Shown here one piece after another: positions 26,791 through 35,290 of a DNA stretch of 64,000 nt. This DNA comes from Gammaproteobacteria bacterium (lineage in GTDB: Bacteria; Pseudomonadota; Gammaproteobacteria; Xanthomonadales; Rhodanobacteraceae). Below the pieces are notes generated by a model. That model ran no database searches, was not told where the DNA came from, and saw nothing but the letters and a program-made list of their open reading frames with translations. Where the stretch lies: contig JAJPJT010000017.1 of the NCBI GenBank assembly GCA_021324095.1, positions 18,126 to 82,125 of the forward strand, given 5' to 3'. The position numbers and the translations under genes were made by a program. Positions within the stretch are counted from its first letter, which is position 1. Every line of letters starts with the position of its first letter.

Positions 26791-29700
26791 ATGTCCGTGC
26801 ACCACCGTCTGACCGTGCTGTTCGCCGCCACCAGCCTCGCGCTTGCGGCATCGGCGCCCGCATCATTCGCCGCGCCCGCAATGCATGACGCCGGCACTTC
26901 GACCTGGGGCGCGCTGCACTGGCGGATGATCGGCCCGTTCCGCGCCGGCCGCACGCTCGCGGTCACCGGCGTGCCGGGGCAGCCGACGCACTTCTACATG
27001 GGTTCGGTCGACGGCGGCGTGTGGGAAACCCGCGACACCGGCCGCACCTGGCAACCGATCTTCGACAACGAGCCCGTGCAGTCGATCGGCGCGATCGCGG
27101 TCGCGCCCTCCGACCCGAACATCATCTACGTCGGCACCGGCGAATCCGACATGCGCTCGGACATCGTGCAGGGCGACGGCATGTACAAGTCCGTCGATGC
27201 CGGCAAGACCTGGACGCACATCGGGCTCACCGATTCGCAGCAGATCGCGATGATCCGCGTCGATCCGCACAACCCGAACCGCGTGTTCGCTGCGGTGCTC
27301 GGCCATCCGTATGGTCCGAACGCCGAGCGCGGCGTATTCCGCTCGCTGGACGGCGGCAAGACCTGGAAGAAGGTGCTGGGCCCGAACGACAACACCGGCG
27401 CGATCGACATCATCTTCAAGCCCGGCGACGCCAAGGTGATCTACGCGTCGCTGTGGCAGACGCGCCGTCCGCCGTGGAACATCTATCCGCCGTCGAGCGG
27501 GCCGGGCTCTGGCCTGTACAAGTCCACCGACGGCGGCAGCACCTGGACGCACATCCAGGGCAACGGCTTCCCGTCCAAGGGTCTCGGCCGGATCGGGATC
27601 GCGATTTCCGCCGCGGCGCCCGACCGCATCTACGCGATCGTCGATGCCGACGATGGCGGCCTGTACCGCTCCGACGACGCCGGCAAGACCTGGAAGAAGA
27701 TGAGCAGCGATCCGCGCATCTGGCAGCGCGGCTGGTATTTCGGGCAGATCACCGCCGATCCCAAGAACCCCGACCGCATCTATGCGATGAACACCATCGA
27801 GCTGCGCTCCGACGACGGCGGCAAGACCTTCATCCCGGTCAAGGGCGATCCGACCGGCGACGACTACCACGAACTGTGGATCGACCCGAGTGATCCGGCG
27901 CGCCAGATCATGGGTTCGGACCAGGGCGCGAGCATCACGGTCAACAGCGGCAGGACGTGGTCGAGCTGGTACAACCAGCCGACCGCGCAGATCTACCACG
28001 TCAGCACCGACAACCGTTTCCCGTATCGCGTGTACGGCGCGCAGCAGGATTCCGGCGCGGCGGCCGTGCCCAGCCGCTCGACCTACTACCCCACGATCAA
28101 CATGATGCAGTTCCACGAGGTCACCGCGGGCGGCGAGAGCGGCATGATCGCGCCCGACCCGAAGGACCCGGACATCGTGTACGGCGGCACGGTCGAGAAA
28201 CTGGACCTCAAGACCAAGCAGACGCGCGACGTCGATCCCACGCTGGCCGATCCGGACATCTATCGCCACACCTGGACGCTGCCGCTGGCGTTCAACGCGG
28301 TCGACAAGAACACGTTGTATTTCGGCAACCAGCGGTTGTGGCAGACCACCGACGGCGGCGAGCACTGGACCGCGATCAGCCCCGACCTGTCGCGCCCCGA
28401 TCCCGCCGTGCCGGCGACGCTCGACGCGTCGACCGTTGCCGACAATCTGCAACAGGGTCCACGCCGCGGCGTGGTGTATTCGATCGGATCGTCGCCGCTG
28501 GACGCCAGGCTGCTGTGGGTCGGCACCGACGACGGCCTGATCTGGCGCACCAATGACGGCGGTGCGCACTGGAGCAACGTCACGCCGAAGCAACTCACCG
28601 CGTGGTCCAAGGTCGGCAGCATCGAGCCGTCGCATTTCGATGAGAACACCGCGTTCGCGTCGGTCGATCGCCACCGGCTCGATGACCGCAAGCCCTACAT
28701 CTACCGCACCACCGACGGCGGCAAGAGCTGGCAATTGATCGTCAACGGCATTCCCGACGGCGATTTCGTCGACGTGGTGCGCGAAGACCCCGTGAAGCGC
28801 GGCCTGCTGTACGCCGGCACCGACTTCGGCATCTTCGTGTCGTTCGACGACGGCGGTCACTGGCATTCGCTGCAACAGAACCTGCCGCGCGTGTCGGTGC
28901 GCGACATCGACGTCAAGAACGACGATCTGGTGATCGCGACGCACGGCCGCGGCTTCTGGATCATGGACGACATCTCGGCGCTGCGGCAGTTGGCGGCGTA
29001 TCCCGCGACGTGGGCCACGCGCCTGTACAAGCCCGCCGTCGCGTATCGCGTGCGCATGCCGATGTTCACCGGCACGCCGATGCCCAGGGACGAGCCGACC
29101 GCCGAGAATCCGCCGTGGGGCGCGTACATCGATTACTCGCTGGCGGCGACGCCGGCAAAGCCGATCGAGCTTTCGATCTACGACGCGAACGGCAAGCTGG
29201 TGCGCAGCTATTCCAGCGCCGACAAGGCGCCCAAACCCGACCTCGCGAAGATCAACATGACGCCGGACTGGTTCCGTGAGCCCGTCGTGCTGAAAACCAC
29301 GCCTGGCTTGCATCGCTTCGTGTGGCCGCTGCGCTATGCGGAACCCGCGGCACTGTCGCACGGCGACGCCTACTCCGACGGCGTGTGGGCGCCGCCCGGG
29401 CAGTACACCGTCAAGCTCACCGTCGATGGACAAACCTTCAGCGAACCCGTGACCGTCGTGCACGATCCGCGCGTCACGATCCCCGCAGACGCCTACGTGC
29501 AGCAGTTCCGGTTGGCACAAAAGGTCGAAGCCGAACGCGCCAAGCTGGCCGTTGCGTACGGCGAGGTCAACAGGTTGCACGGGGAACTGGAGAAGGCGCG
29601 CAAGGGCGCGAGCGGCGATCTGCTGAAGTCGATCGACGCGCTGGACGCGCAAGTCGTCGCCGCGGGCGACCTCGTGCACGTCTCCAATCCGTACAACGCA

Positions 29701-29961
29701 TTCGCCAAACCGCCGAACAACGTCCAGAACTTCCGCTACCTCGAGTTCGCCTTCGGCTCACTGATGCGCGCGGTCGACGGCGCCGATGCCGCGCCTTCGC
29801 AAGATGCGCAGACCGGCTACACCAGGCTAAGCGGGCTGCTGGACGCCTCGTTGCAGAAGTGGGATGCGCTGAAGACGACCGAGCTTTCTGCATTGAATGC
29901 GAAGCTGAAAGCCGCGGGGAAGAAGCCGGTTAGTTTGGAATCGCGAAAAGCGAAATCCTGA
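26791..29961 (+). CDS. exported Asp-box (BNR) beta-propeller protein, paralogue 4
   Basis: 1056 residues with a signal peptide (MSVHHRLTVLFAATSLALAAS, then FAAPA). Ten Asp-boxes are readable (ETRDTGRTW, KSVDAGKTW, RSLDGGKTW, KSTDGGSTW, RSDDAGKTW, RSDDGGKTF, QTTDGGEHW, RTNDGGAHW, RTTDGGKSW, VSFDDGGHW), covering about residues 45-720. C-terminal part: GAYIDYSLAATP start of a FlgD-like Ig region, PGQYTVKLTVDGQTF, then a helical segment with 'AEVNRLHGEL'-like heptads. The blade and tail order parallels the 6811 gene, so these two are the closest pair. Secreted or periplasmic; often called glycosyl hydrolase in databases, without a visible active site. Confidence 0.82.
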   Translation: MSVHHRLTVLFAATSLALAASAPASFAAPAMHDAGTSTWGALHWRMIGPFRAGRTLAVTGVPGQPTHFYMGSVDGGVWETRDTGRTWQPIFDNEPVQSIGAIAVAPSDPNIIYVGTGESDMRSDIVQGDGMYKSVDAGKTWTHIGLTDSQQIAMIRVDPHNPNRVFAAVLGHPYGPNAERGVFRSLDGGKTWKKVLGPNDNTGAIDIIFKPGDAKVIYASLWQTRRPPWNIYPPSSGPGSGLYKSTDGGSTWTHIQGNGFPSKGLGRIGIAISAAAPDRIYAIVDADDGGLYRSDDAGKTWKKMSSDPRIWQRGWYFGQITADPKNPDRIYAMNTIELRSDDGGKTFIPVKGDPTGDDYHELWIDPSDPARQIMGSDQGASITVNSGRTWSSWYNQPTAQIYHVSTDNRFPYRVYGAQQDSGAAAVPSRSTYYPTINMMQFHEVTAGGESGMIAPDPKDPDIVYGGTVEKLDLKTKQTRDVDPTLADPDIYRHTWTLPLAFNAVDKNTLYFGNQRLWQTTDGGEHWTAISPDLSRPDPAVPATLDASTVADNLQQGPRRGVVYSIGSSPLDARLLWVGTDDGLIWRTNDGGAHWSNVTPKQLTAWSKVGSIEPSHFDENTAFASVDRHRLDDRKPYIYRTTDGGKSWQLIVNGIPDGDFVDVVREDPVKRGLLYAGTDFGIFVSFDDGGHWHSLQQNLPRVSVRDIDVKNDDLVIATHGRGFWIMDDISALRQLAAYPATWATRLYKPAVAYRVRMPMFTGTPMPRDEPTAENPPWGAYIDYSLAATPAKPIELSIYDANGKLVRSYSSADKAPKPDLAKINMTPDWFREPVVLKTTPGLHRFVWPLRYAEPAALSHGDAYSDGVWAPPGQYTVKLTVDGQTFSEPVTVVHDPRVTIPADAYVQQFRLAQKVEAERAKLAVAYGEVNRLHGELEKARKGASGDLLKSIDALDAQVVAAGDLVHVSNPYNAFAKPPNNVQNFRYLEFAFGSLMRAVDGADAAPSQDAQTGYTRLSGLLDASLQKWDALKTTELSALNAKLKAAGKKPVSLESRKAKS

Positions 29962-30186
29962 GGCAGAGTAGAGCAGCGCTGCTACGCGGGTGTCGGGCTA
30001 GTCCGACGTCCGCCAGCGTGTGCGTGCCCGAACCGTCGAGCGCGGAACTGCACGCGCCGCAGGGATGGCAATAAGCGGCCAGAGCGGTCGGTCGCCGCGG
30101 GGATCGCGCTTCCGGAAAACTGCCGGTCGAGATAAACAAGAGGGTTCACATTACACTCAGCGGAGCCGTGAGACGGAGGATCCCAA

Positions 30187-31869
30187 TTGTTAAAGCGCAT
30201 GACAATGGTCGCAGGCTCAACACCGCATCAAGCTTCGCGTGACGTGGATTTGTCCTCAGTAACAGTCTTTGTTGGCCCCAACAACAGCGGAAAGTCTCGC
30301 GCACTTCAAGAAATCGAGAACTGGATCAGGAGTTCGCAGCCTTCCAAGGGACTGGTGGTCAAGGCTATCGAATTCGATGCATGGACTAAGGAAGCTATTG
30401 AAAAGGAGCTGAACGCGCTTGTGGTTGACCCAACGCTGCAAGAGTCCGTACAGCCCGACCACGTGCTCATCAGCAAGCTGAATCCGCAGAACAACTCGAC
30501 GGTCCGAACCCAAATTCATAAGCCAATTCTGCTTCAGGAAGCGCAAAACCCAAACTCCAACCGGACGCGTTATGCAATGTTTCTTTCGCTATTCACTCTC
30601 AAACTGGACGGAACGAATAGATTGGCGCTTGCTAACCCTCAGAAGGCCGGAGACTTACAAAAAACGGCACCAAACCATATAGCCCATCTCTTTGCCAATA
30701 ATGCTGCCCGCGGTAGGCTTCGCAAAACCGTTTATGAAGCGTTTGAAAAATACCTCGTGGTGGATCCAACCAATATCGGGGAACTCCGATTTCGGCTCTC
30801 TGCAAGAGCTCCTGAGGATGAGGCTGAAGAGAAGGGATGGGACTCAAGGGCCCAAAAATTCCATAGCGATGCTACTCTACTAGTTGATGCAAGCGATGGC
30901 GTAAAGGCATTCGTCGGAATGCTTTCAACGATAATTTCGGGCGATCCGAAGGTAACGCTGCTTGACGAGCCGGAAGCATTTCTGCACCCGGCCTTGAGCT
31001 ACAAACTCGGAAAGGAGGTTGCGTCGGCTTTGGCGACGACCAATCGTCGTCTCTTCGTATCGACGCATAGCGCAAGCTTTCTTATGGGCTGCGTTCAATC
31101 AGGTGCGGGGGTCAATATCGTACGGCTCACTTACGACTATGAAACCGCTACAGCTCGATTGCTTCACAGTCAGACGCTCGCTCCACTGATGCGCAATCCG
31201 TTGCTACGATCGGTCGGCGTGCTAAATGCATTGTTCTACAACGCCGTGGTAGTGACCGAGGGTGATGCCGACCGAGCCTTCTATCAGGAAATCAATGAGA
31301 GACTGCTCGCCAAAAATGATCCGCGTGGAATCACCGGTTGCCTTTTTTTGAACGCTCAGAACAAGCAGACTGTTTGGGACATCGTAAAGCCTCTCCGAGA
31401 GCTTGGTATCCCGGCTGCAGGCATTGTCGACATTGATGTGCTGAAGGAAGGTGGAGCTGTTTGGAGCAAACCGCTGCAAGGCGCGTTCATTCCTCCGCTG
31501 AGCCACCCTGGTCTTCAAGCGGAACGCTGCGCTCTTCTGAAGGCATTTGAGGCGACCAAGAAAGATATGAAGCGAGAGGGCGGCGTTGCTCTCTTATCAA
31601 CTCAAGATCAAGAAGCCTGTCGTAACTTGTTCTCTCAGTTGGCTGAATACGGGGTATTTGTCGTGGATCGGGGAGAGCTGGAGTCGTGGCTGCCGGCACT
31701 TGGTGCGGGTGCCAGCAAATCGACATGGCTGCTGACGATTTTTGAAAAGATGGGAGACGACCCCAGCGAGCCTGGATACGTACATCCAGAACAAGGTGAC
31801 GTGTGGGACTTCGTCGGGGGAATCAAGGCTTGGGTCGCACGGAGCAACCGAAAGGGGATTCCCGAGTGA
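30187..31869 (+). CDS. OLD-type ATPase with TOPRIM nuclease domain
   Basis: 560 residues from a TTG at 30187, with GGAGGA six bases before; ATG at 30199 would lie too far from that site. Walker A is GPNNSGKS (residues 30-37), Walker B LLDEPEAFLHP (Asp260/Glu261), and the switch His is His294 in STHSAS. The TOPRIM half has VVTEGDADRAF (Glu358, Asp360, Asp362) and a DID pair (Asp415, Asp417), so the metal-site acids are intact. This is the class 1 (single-gene) OLD layout, linked to phage exclusion and DNA cleavage. Base composition is clearly lower in GC than all neighbours, which suggests recent acquisition. No GajB-like helicase, reverse transcriptase or integrase is next to it. Confidence 0.8.
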   Translation: MLKRMTMVAGSTPHQASRDVDLSSVTVFVGPNNSGKSRALQEIENWIRSSQPSKGLVVKAIEFDAWTKEAIEKELNALVVDPTLQESVQPDHVLISKLNPQNNSTVRTQIHKPILLQEAQNPNSNRTRYAMFLSLFTLKLDGTNRLALANPQKAGDLQKTAPNHIAHLFANNAARGRLRKTVYEAFEKYLVVDPTNIGELRFRLSARAPEDEAEEKGWDSRAQKFHSDATLLVDASDGVKAFVGMLSTIISGDPKVTLLDEPEAFLHPALSYKLGKEVASALATTNRRLFVSTHSASFLMGCVQSGAGVNIVRLTYDYETATARLLHSQTLAPLMRNPLLRSVGVLNALFYNAVVVTEGDADRAFYQEINERLLAKNDPRGITGCLFLNAQNKQTVWDIVKPLRELGIPAAGIVDIDVLKEGGAVWSKPLQGAFIPPLSHPGLQAERCALLKAFEATKKDMKREGGVALLSTQDQEACRNLFSQLAEYGVFVVDRGELESWLPALGAGASKSTWLLTIFEKMGDDPSEPGYVHPEQGDVWDFVGGIKAWVARSNRKGIPE

Positions 31870-32027
31870 GGCGGACCTGAAACTGCTGTAGATGCATCCT
31901 TTCGCTTCGCAAAGTTGCCGATTTGGCGGAGGCAGTTTTCTCTTGCGTAGCGATCGTAGGGGGCACCGTCGCGACCGGCCGCAATGGGTCGAACTCAGAA
32001 GTTGCTCTATCGGACGACGCGCCTGCG

Positions 32028-32228
32028 TCACTCTCCTTTGGTTGCGACAGACGCCTGCAATGCCGCAGCCAGGCCGGCGTCGCCGCTCAGCAAATCCTTC
32101 CAGCGCAGTTCGACTCCGCGCCGGTGACCTTTTTCGGTGAGCTTCAGTCCTTCGGGGTCGATCACCAGCGTGTAGGTCTTGTCGCCTACCGTGAGCGCAC
32201 GCTTGATGGGCTTGTCCAGTGGTGTCAT
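32028..32228 (-). CDS. small conserved protein, unknown function
   Basis: 66 residues from an ATG at 32228. The sequence is compact and charged (KRALTVGDKTYTLVIDPEGLKL and 'KGHRRGVELRWKDLLSGDAGLA'), with an alternating beta-rich first half and a helical end, and reads like a real protein: codon use favours GC in the third position and there is a plausible GGAGTGAT site just before the start. No cysteines, signal peptide or membrane segment. I recall similar short hypotheticals in related bacteria but cannot name a family. It lies downstream of tRNA-Phe on the same strand. Confidence 0.6.
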   Translation of the reverse strand: MTPLDKPIKRALTVGDKTYTLVIDPEGLKLTEKGHRRGVELRWKDLLSGDAGLAAALQASVATKGE

Positions 32229-32337
32229 GACGCATCACTCCTTCGTGATCACTTGTGGCACGGATTCGAAATGCTACCTGCAGGCCAGGGTTCGTCCCAG
32301 CAAGAGGGGAGGATAGCAGTTCGATCCGCGGGGAAAG

Positions 32338-32354
32338 TGGTGGCCAGGGGCGGA
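32338..32354. repeat. 17-base copy of the tRNA-Phe 3' end
   Basis: TGGTGGCCAGGGGCGGA here is identical to 32520-32536, which is the CCA end and acceptor/T-arm part of the tRNA-Phe gene. Direct repeats of a tRNA 3' end are the usual scar of tRNA-targeted integration, but the 165 bases between hold no gene. Confidence 0.5.
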
Positions 32355-32417
32355 CTGTGCGCGCCGGGAGCGCGCGCGAACGGCGAAGCCGGCCCGGAGG
32401 GCGAGCACCATGGTCGA

Positions 32418-32463
32418 GCCATGTGCGTTTGCGCGATGCCGGGGTGCATCGCGCGCACATGGC
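32418..32463. repeat. long stem-loop downstream of tRNA-Phe
   Basis: GCCATGTGCG pairs with CGCACATGGC, and inside it CGCGATG pairs with CATCGCG, giving about 17 base pairs with one small bulge and an 8-9 base loop. There is no T-run, so it is not a standard terminator; it may be a REP-like element or a processing barrier after the tRNA. The remainder of 32229-32519 holds no gene that I can support. Confidence 0.6.
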
Positions 32464-32519
32464 GAGGGTGAGGCAGGACGCCGAACGGAGGAGTCTCAGG
32501 GATGAATACTTGCGCAAAA

Positions 32520-32595
<76 letters not shown>

Positions 32596-32691
32596 AAACC
32601 TGGAACCCCTTGCGGTTGCCGCGTTGCGCGGCGGGCGGTCACGAACCGCTTATTAGACCGGCCACTATAGAAACCGTCAAGCTTGTTGCGC

Positions 32692-33027
32692 TCAATCCAG
32701 GCTCCACAGCGCGCGGTCCAAGTCGTGGGCGAGTCCGAACGCCTGCATCGGCACGCGGCCATCGCGCACGTCCACGCCCTCGGCGCGCAAGCGCCGCGAC
32801 TGTTCGCGGAATCCGCGGCTGCCGCGCGGCAATGCGATGGTGCCATCGGAATGCAGCACGCGGAACCATGGCAGCTCCATGCCGTCCGGCGTGTCACGCA
32901 GCGCGGCGCCGACCAGCCGCGCGCGGCCCGGCAGGCCCGCACGCGCAGCGATCTGGCCGTAGCTCGCAACGCGTCCCGCTGGAATCGCGGCGATCGCGGC
33001 GTAGATGCGTCGGTAGCGTTTGTCCAT
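32692..33027 (-). CDS. alkyltransferase-like protein (ATL, MGMT family without the acceptor Cys)
   Basis: 111 residues. The MGMT DNA-binding fold is clear: IYAAIAAIPAGRVASYGQIAARAGLPGRARLVGAALR covers the helix-turn-helix with its Arg finger. Where methyltransferases have PCHRV, this protein has PWFRVL, so the alkyl-acceptor Cys is replaced by Trp. That is the mark of ATL proteins, which bind O6-alkylguanine and hand it to nucleotide excision repair instead of repairing it. The start at 33027 gives the usual ATL length; an in-frame ATG at 33054 would add nine residues. Confidence 0.87.
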   Translation of the reverse strand: MDKRYRRIYAAIAAIPAGRVASYGQIAARAGLPGRARLVGAALRDTPDGMELPWFRVLHSDGTIALPRGSRGFREQSRRLRAEGVDVRDGRVPMQAFGLAHDLDRALWSLD

Positions 33028-33129
33028 CGCGCGTCGGATGCAAAAGCGCAGCATAGCGGCGAGCCGCGATTCGCGCCGTGCGGCGGAAGCGGCGTATGCT
33101 GCACGCGATCCCTTCCGGAGCATTCCGCC

Positions 33130-33792
33130 ATGCACTTCGACCGCGCCACCCATCCCGATGCGCCGCACACCAAGCTGCATACGCCGAACTGGTTCGTGTC
33201 CAGCCTGATGCTGGACCGTGCGCTCGACGCGATCCTGCGCCGCGTCAAGAAGCTCGATCGCAGCCACGACGTGCCCTACCTCGCGGGCTACAGCATGGAC
33301 GGCAAGACCATCTACATCGACCGCCACCTGCCGACCAGCTTCACGTACCGCGGGCGCACCATCGAAGTCGACCGTTTCCTGATCATGCACGAGGAAGTCG
33401 AGAAGACGCTGATCGACCAGTTGGACCTGCACTACCTGCACGCGCACCAGATCGCGACGCGCGCCGAGGAAGCCGCGGTTCGCGCCCAGAAGATTTCCTG
33501 GCGCGCGTACGACCGCTTCATGCAGAAGTACGTCAAGAGCGTGGGCGATGAGCGGTTGAAGAAGGTGCCGGACGATCTGGACCTGAAGCCATATCGCGAT
33601 TACCACGACTGGGATTTGATGCAGCGCATGGAGAAGGCGATCGACGCGGGCAGGCTGCCGGGCGCGTCGAAGACGCTGCGCAGCGAAATCGCCGCGTACA
33701 ACTCGGCGTTCCGCGAGGAGCGGCGCGATGCGTCGCGAAAGGCGAAGCGGGGGAAGAAGCGCGCGACCAAACGAGCGTCATCGAAACGTTGA
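33130..33792 (+). CDS. conserved hypothetical protein with HEEVE motif and basic tail
   Basis: 220 residues, cytoplasmic, with no signal or membrane segment. The first part has 'PYLAGYSMDGKTIYIDRHLP' and 'FLIMHEEVEKTLID' (His87, Glu88, Glu91), followed by 'LHYLHAHQIATRAEEAAV'. This HExxE core plus later His and Glu residues resembles a metal-binding zincin-like arrangement, which is my inference only. The last 25 residues are strongly Lys/Arg-rich (RKAKRGKKRATKR), possibly for nucleic-acid contact. I recall similar proteins in other proteobacteria, with no assigned function. The ATG at 33130 follows TTCCGGAGCATT. Confidence 0.75.
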   Translation: MHFDRATHPDAPHTKLHTPNWFVSSLMLDRALDAILRRVKKLDRSHDVPYLAGYSMDGKTIYIDRHLPTSFTYRGRTIEVDRFLIMHEEVEKTLIDQLDLHYLHAHQIATRAEEAAVRAQKISWRAYDRFMQKYVKSVGDERLKKVPDDLDLKPYRDYHDWDLMQRMEKAIDAGRLPGASKTLRSEIAAYNSAFREERRDASRKAKRGKKRATKRASSKR

Positions 33793-33818
33793 GCCCCCTG
33801 GCAAGCTCTGTCAGCGCC

Positions 33819-34026
33819 CGTCATTCCGGGGCGGCCTGCGGCTTCTCGCAGGTCGAACCCGACTGCGTTTGCAGAGCCTGTCCCGGACTTGATCCGGGAA
33901 TTGCAAATGCGAACGCCGCCGGCGGCCCAAAGGGCGAGCGCCAAGGATGGCGTGAGTCTGTCGGTTAGGGACCATCCACGCGCGATCGAAACCGATTCCG
34001 GATCGCGCTTCGCGCGTCCGGAATGA
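33819..34026. repeat. MITE-like repeat, family C copy 2
   Basis: Begins CGTCATTCCGGGG and ends TCCGGAATGAC, about 208 bases, with the same ACCCGACTGCGTTTGCAG and CGCCAAGGATGGCG core as copy 1 but a different right half (GATCGAAACCGATTCCGGATC). It fills most of the 339-base gap between two convergent genes; nothing else is seen there. Confidence 0.78.
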
Positions 34027-34131
34027 CAAGCAAAGAGAGGACTGCTCATTAAAGGAAAGCAGCCGGCGCGGGCAGCCCCGCGATGAAGAGCCAATCAGAA
34101 CTTCCTTGGCGCAGTGATCTGCTCCAGGAAT

Positions 34132-34389
34132 CTAAGCAGGTCCGCGGCGCCGACCCACCGCAATGCCGTAGATGCTGATTGCGAGCCACGCGACTTCCAG
34201 GACCATCGCGGGCAGGTTGAACGCGTAGATCAGCGACACGATGATCGCGGCGGAGCCGAGCGCGTTCATCAACTGGTAGATGATGCCGTTGCCGTGCAGC
34301 CGGCGCGCCTGCAGCAGGAAATAAGCGAGCAGCGTCACGACCATGCCGACGAGGCCGACGATCGTGGGCCAGTAGAAATGGACGCTCAT
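34132..34389 (-). CDS. CBU_0592-like small membrane protein
   Basis: 85 residues with three predicted membrane helices (WPTIVGLVGMVVTLLAYFLL, MNALGSAAIIVSLIYAF and MVLEVAWLAISIYGIAV) and a basic end (GRRRGPA). The second helix carries the 'YQLMNALGSAAIIVSLI' pattern of the small CBU_0592-type membrane family. The start codon overlaps the rlmB stop by four bases, so it is translationally coupled to rlmB. Function is unknown. Confidence 0.78.
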   Translation of the reverse strand: MSVHFYWPTIVGLVGMVVTLLAYFLLQARRLHGNGIIYQLMNALGSAAIIVSLIYAFNLPAMVLEVAWLAISIYGIAVGRRRGPA

Positions 34390-35126
34390 GGTTTGCCTCC
34401 GCGTTGCCGCACCGCTTCGAACAGGGCGATTCCCGCTGCCACCGACACGTTCAAGCCTTCCATGGCGCCCGGCATCGGGATGCGCGCGAGGTGGTCGCAG
34501 GCTTCCCGGGTCAGGCGCCGCATGCCTTCGCCTTCTCCACCCATCACCAGCGCGACGCGCCCTGCGAGGTCGACATCGTACAGCGACGCTTCGGCGTCAC
34601 CGGCGAGACCCGTGAGCCACACGCCCGCATCCTTCATTTCGCGCAGCGCGCGCGCGAGGTTGGTTACCTCGATCAGCGGCACCCGGTCGACCGCGCCCGC
34701 CGACGCGCGTCGCACGACCGGCGTCATGCCGACCGCACGGTCCTTCGGCACCACCACCGCCGTCGCACCCGCCGCCGCCGCGCTGCGCAGGCAGGCGCCG
34801 AGGTTGTGCGGATCGGTGACGCCGTCCAGCACAAGGAACAGTGCATCGTCCGCATCCAGCAGGGCCGCGAGATCGTGCTCGGACTTCGCCGCTGGAATCT
34901 CGTAATTCGCCGCCACGCCCTGATGTCGTGCATGCCCGGACACGCGATCCAGCATCGCGCGCGGACGCGTGTGCACGCGCACGCCGAGGCGCCTGGCTTC
35001 GTCGACCAGCGCGGCGATGCGCGGATTGTGCGTGCCCTGCTCGACCAGCACCTCGCGCACGCGCGACGGATCGTTGGCGAGCGCGCCTTCGACCGGATTG
35101 ATGCCGATGATCCAGGATTCGGTCAT
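34386..35126 (-). CDS. rlmB: 23S rRNA (guanosine-2251-2'-O)-methyltransferase RlmB
   Basis: 246 residues from the ATG at 35126. SpoU/TrmH-type knotted methyltransferase that methylates G2251 of 23S rRNA using S-adenosylmethionine. It has the N-terminal substrate-binding domain (GINPVEGAL) and all three SPOUT motifs: DPHNLGACLRSAAAAGATAV, ALVMGGEGEGMR, and IPMPGAMEGLNVSVAAGIALFEAVR. Length is the norm for RlmB. It sits behind rnr, an order conserved in gammaproteobacteria, but the two are split here by a family C repeat (35160-35283), so co-transcription may be altered. Confidence 0.95.
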   Translation of the reverse strand: MTESWIIGINPVEGALANDPSRVREVLVEQGTHNPRIAALVDEARRLGVRVHTRPRAMLDRVSGHARHQGVAANYEIPAAKSEHDLAALLDADDALFLVLDGVTDPHNLGACLRSAAAAGATAVVVPKDRAVGMTPVVRRASAGAVDRVPLIEVTNLARALREMKDAGVWLTGLAGDAEASLYDVDLAGRVALVMGGEGEGMRRLTREACDHLARIPMPGAMEGLNVSVAAGIALFEAVRQRGGKP

Positions 35127-35159
35127 GGTACTTTCAACCACGTCCAACGGTTTCTCTCT

Positions 35160-35283
35160 CGTCATTCCGGGGCCGTTCGCAGATTCACCGCGAACGGAAC
35201 CCGGAATCCATTGTCGCGTGTGACAACACCAGCAAGATCAAAATGGATTCCGGATCGCCGCTGCGCGGCGTCCGGATCGACGA
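35160..35283. repeat. MITE-like repeat, family C copy 3, between rnr and rlmB
   Basis: Starts CGTCATTCCGGGGCCGTTCG, with inner CGTTCGC/GCGAACG pairing, then ACCCGGAATCCA and, after about 35 bases, TGGATTCCGGATCG with GCTGCGCGGC. It takes up nearly all of the 164 bases between the two housekeeping genes. Confidence 0.72.
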
Positions 35284-35290
35284 CAAACAT

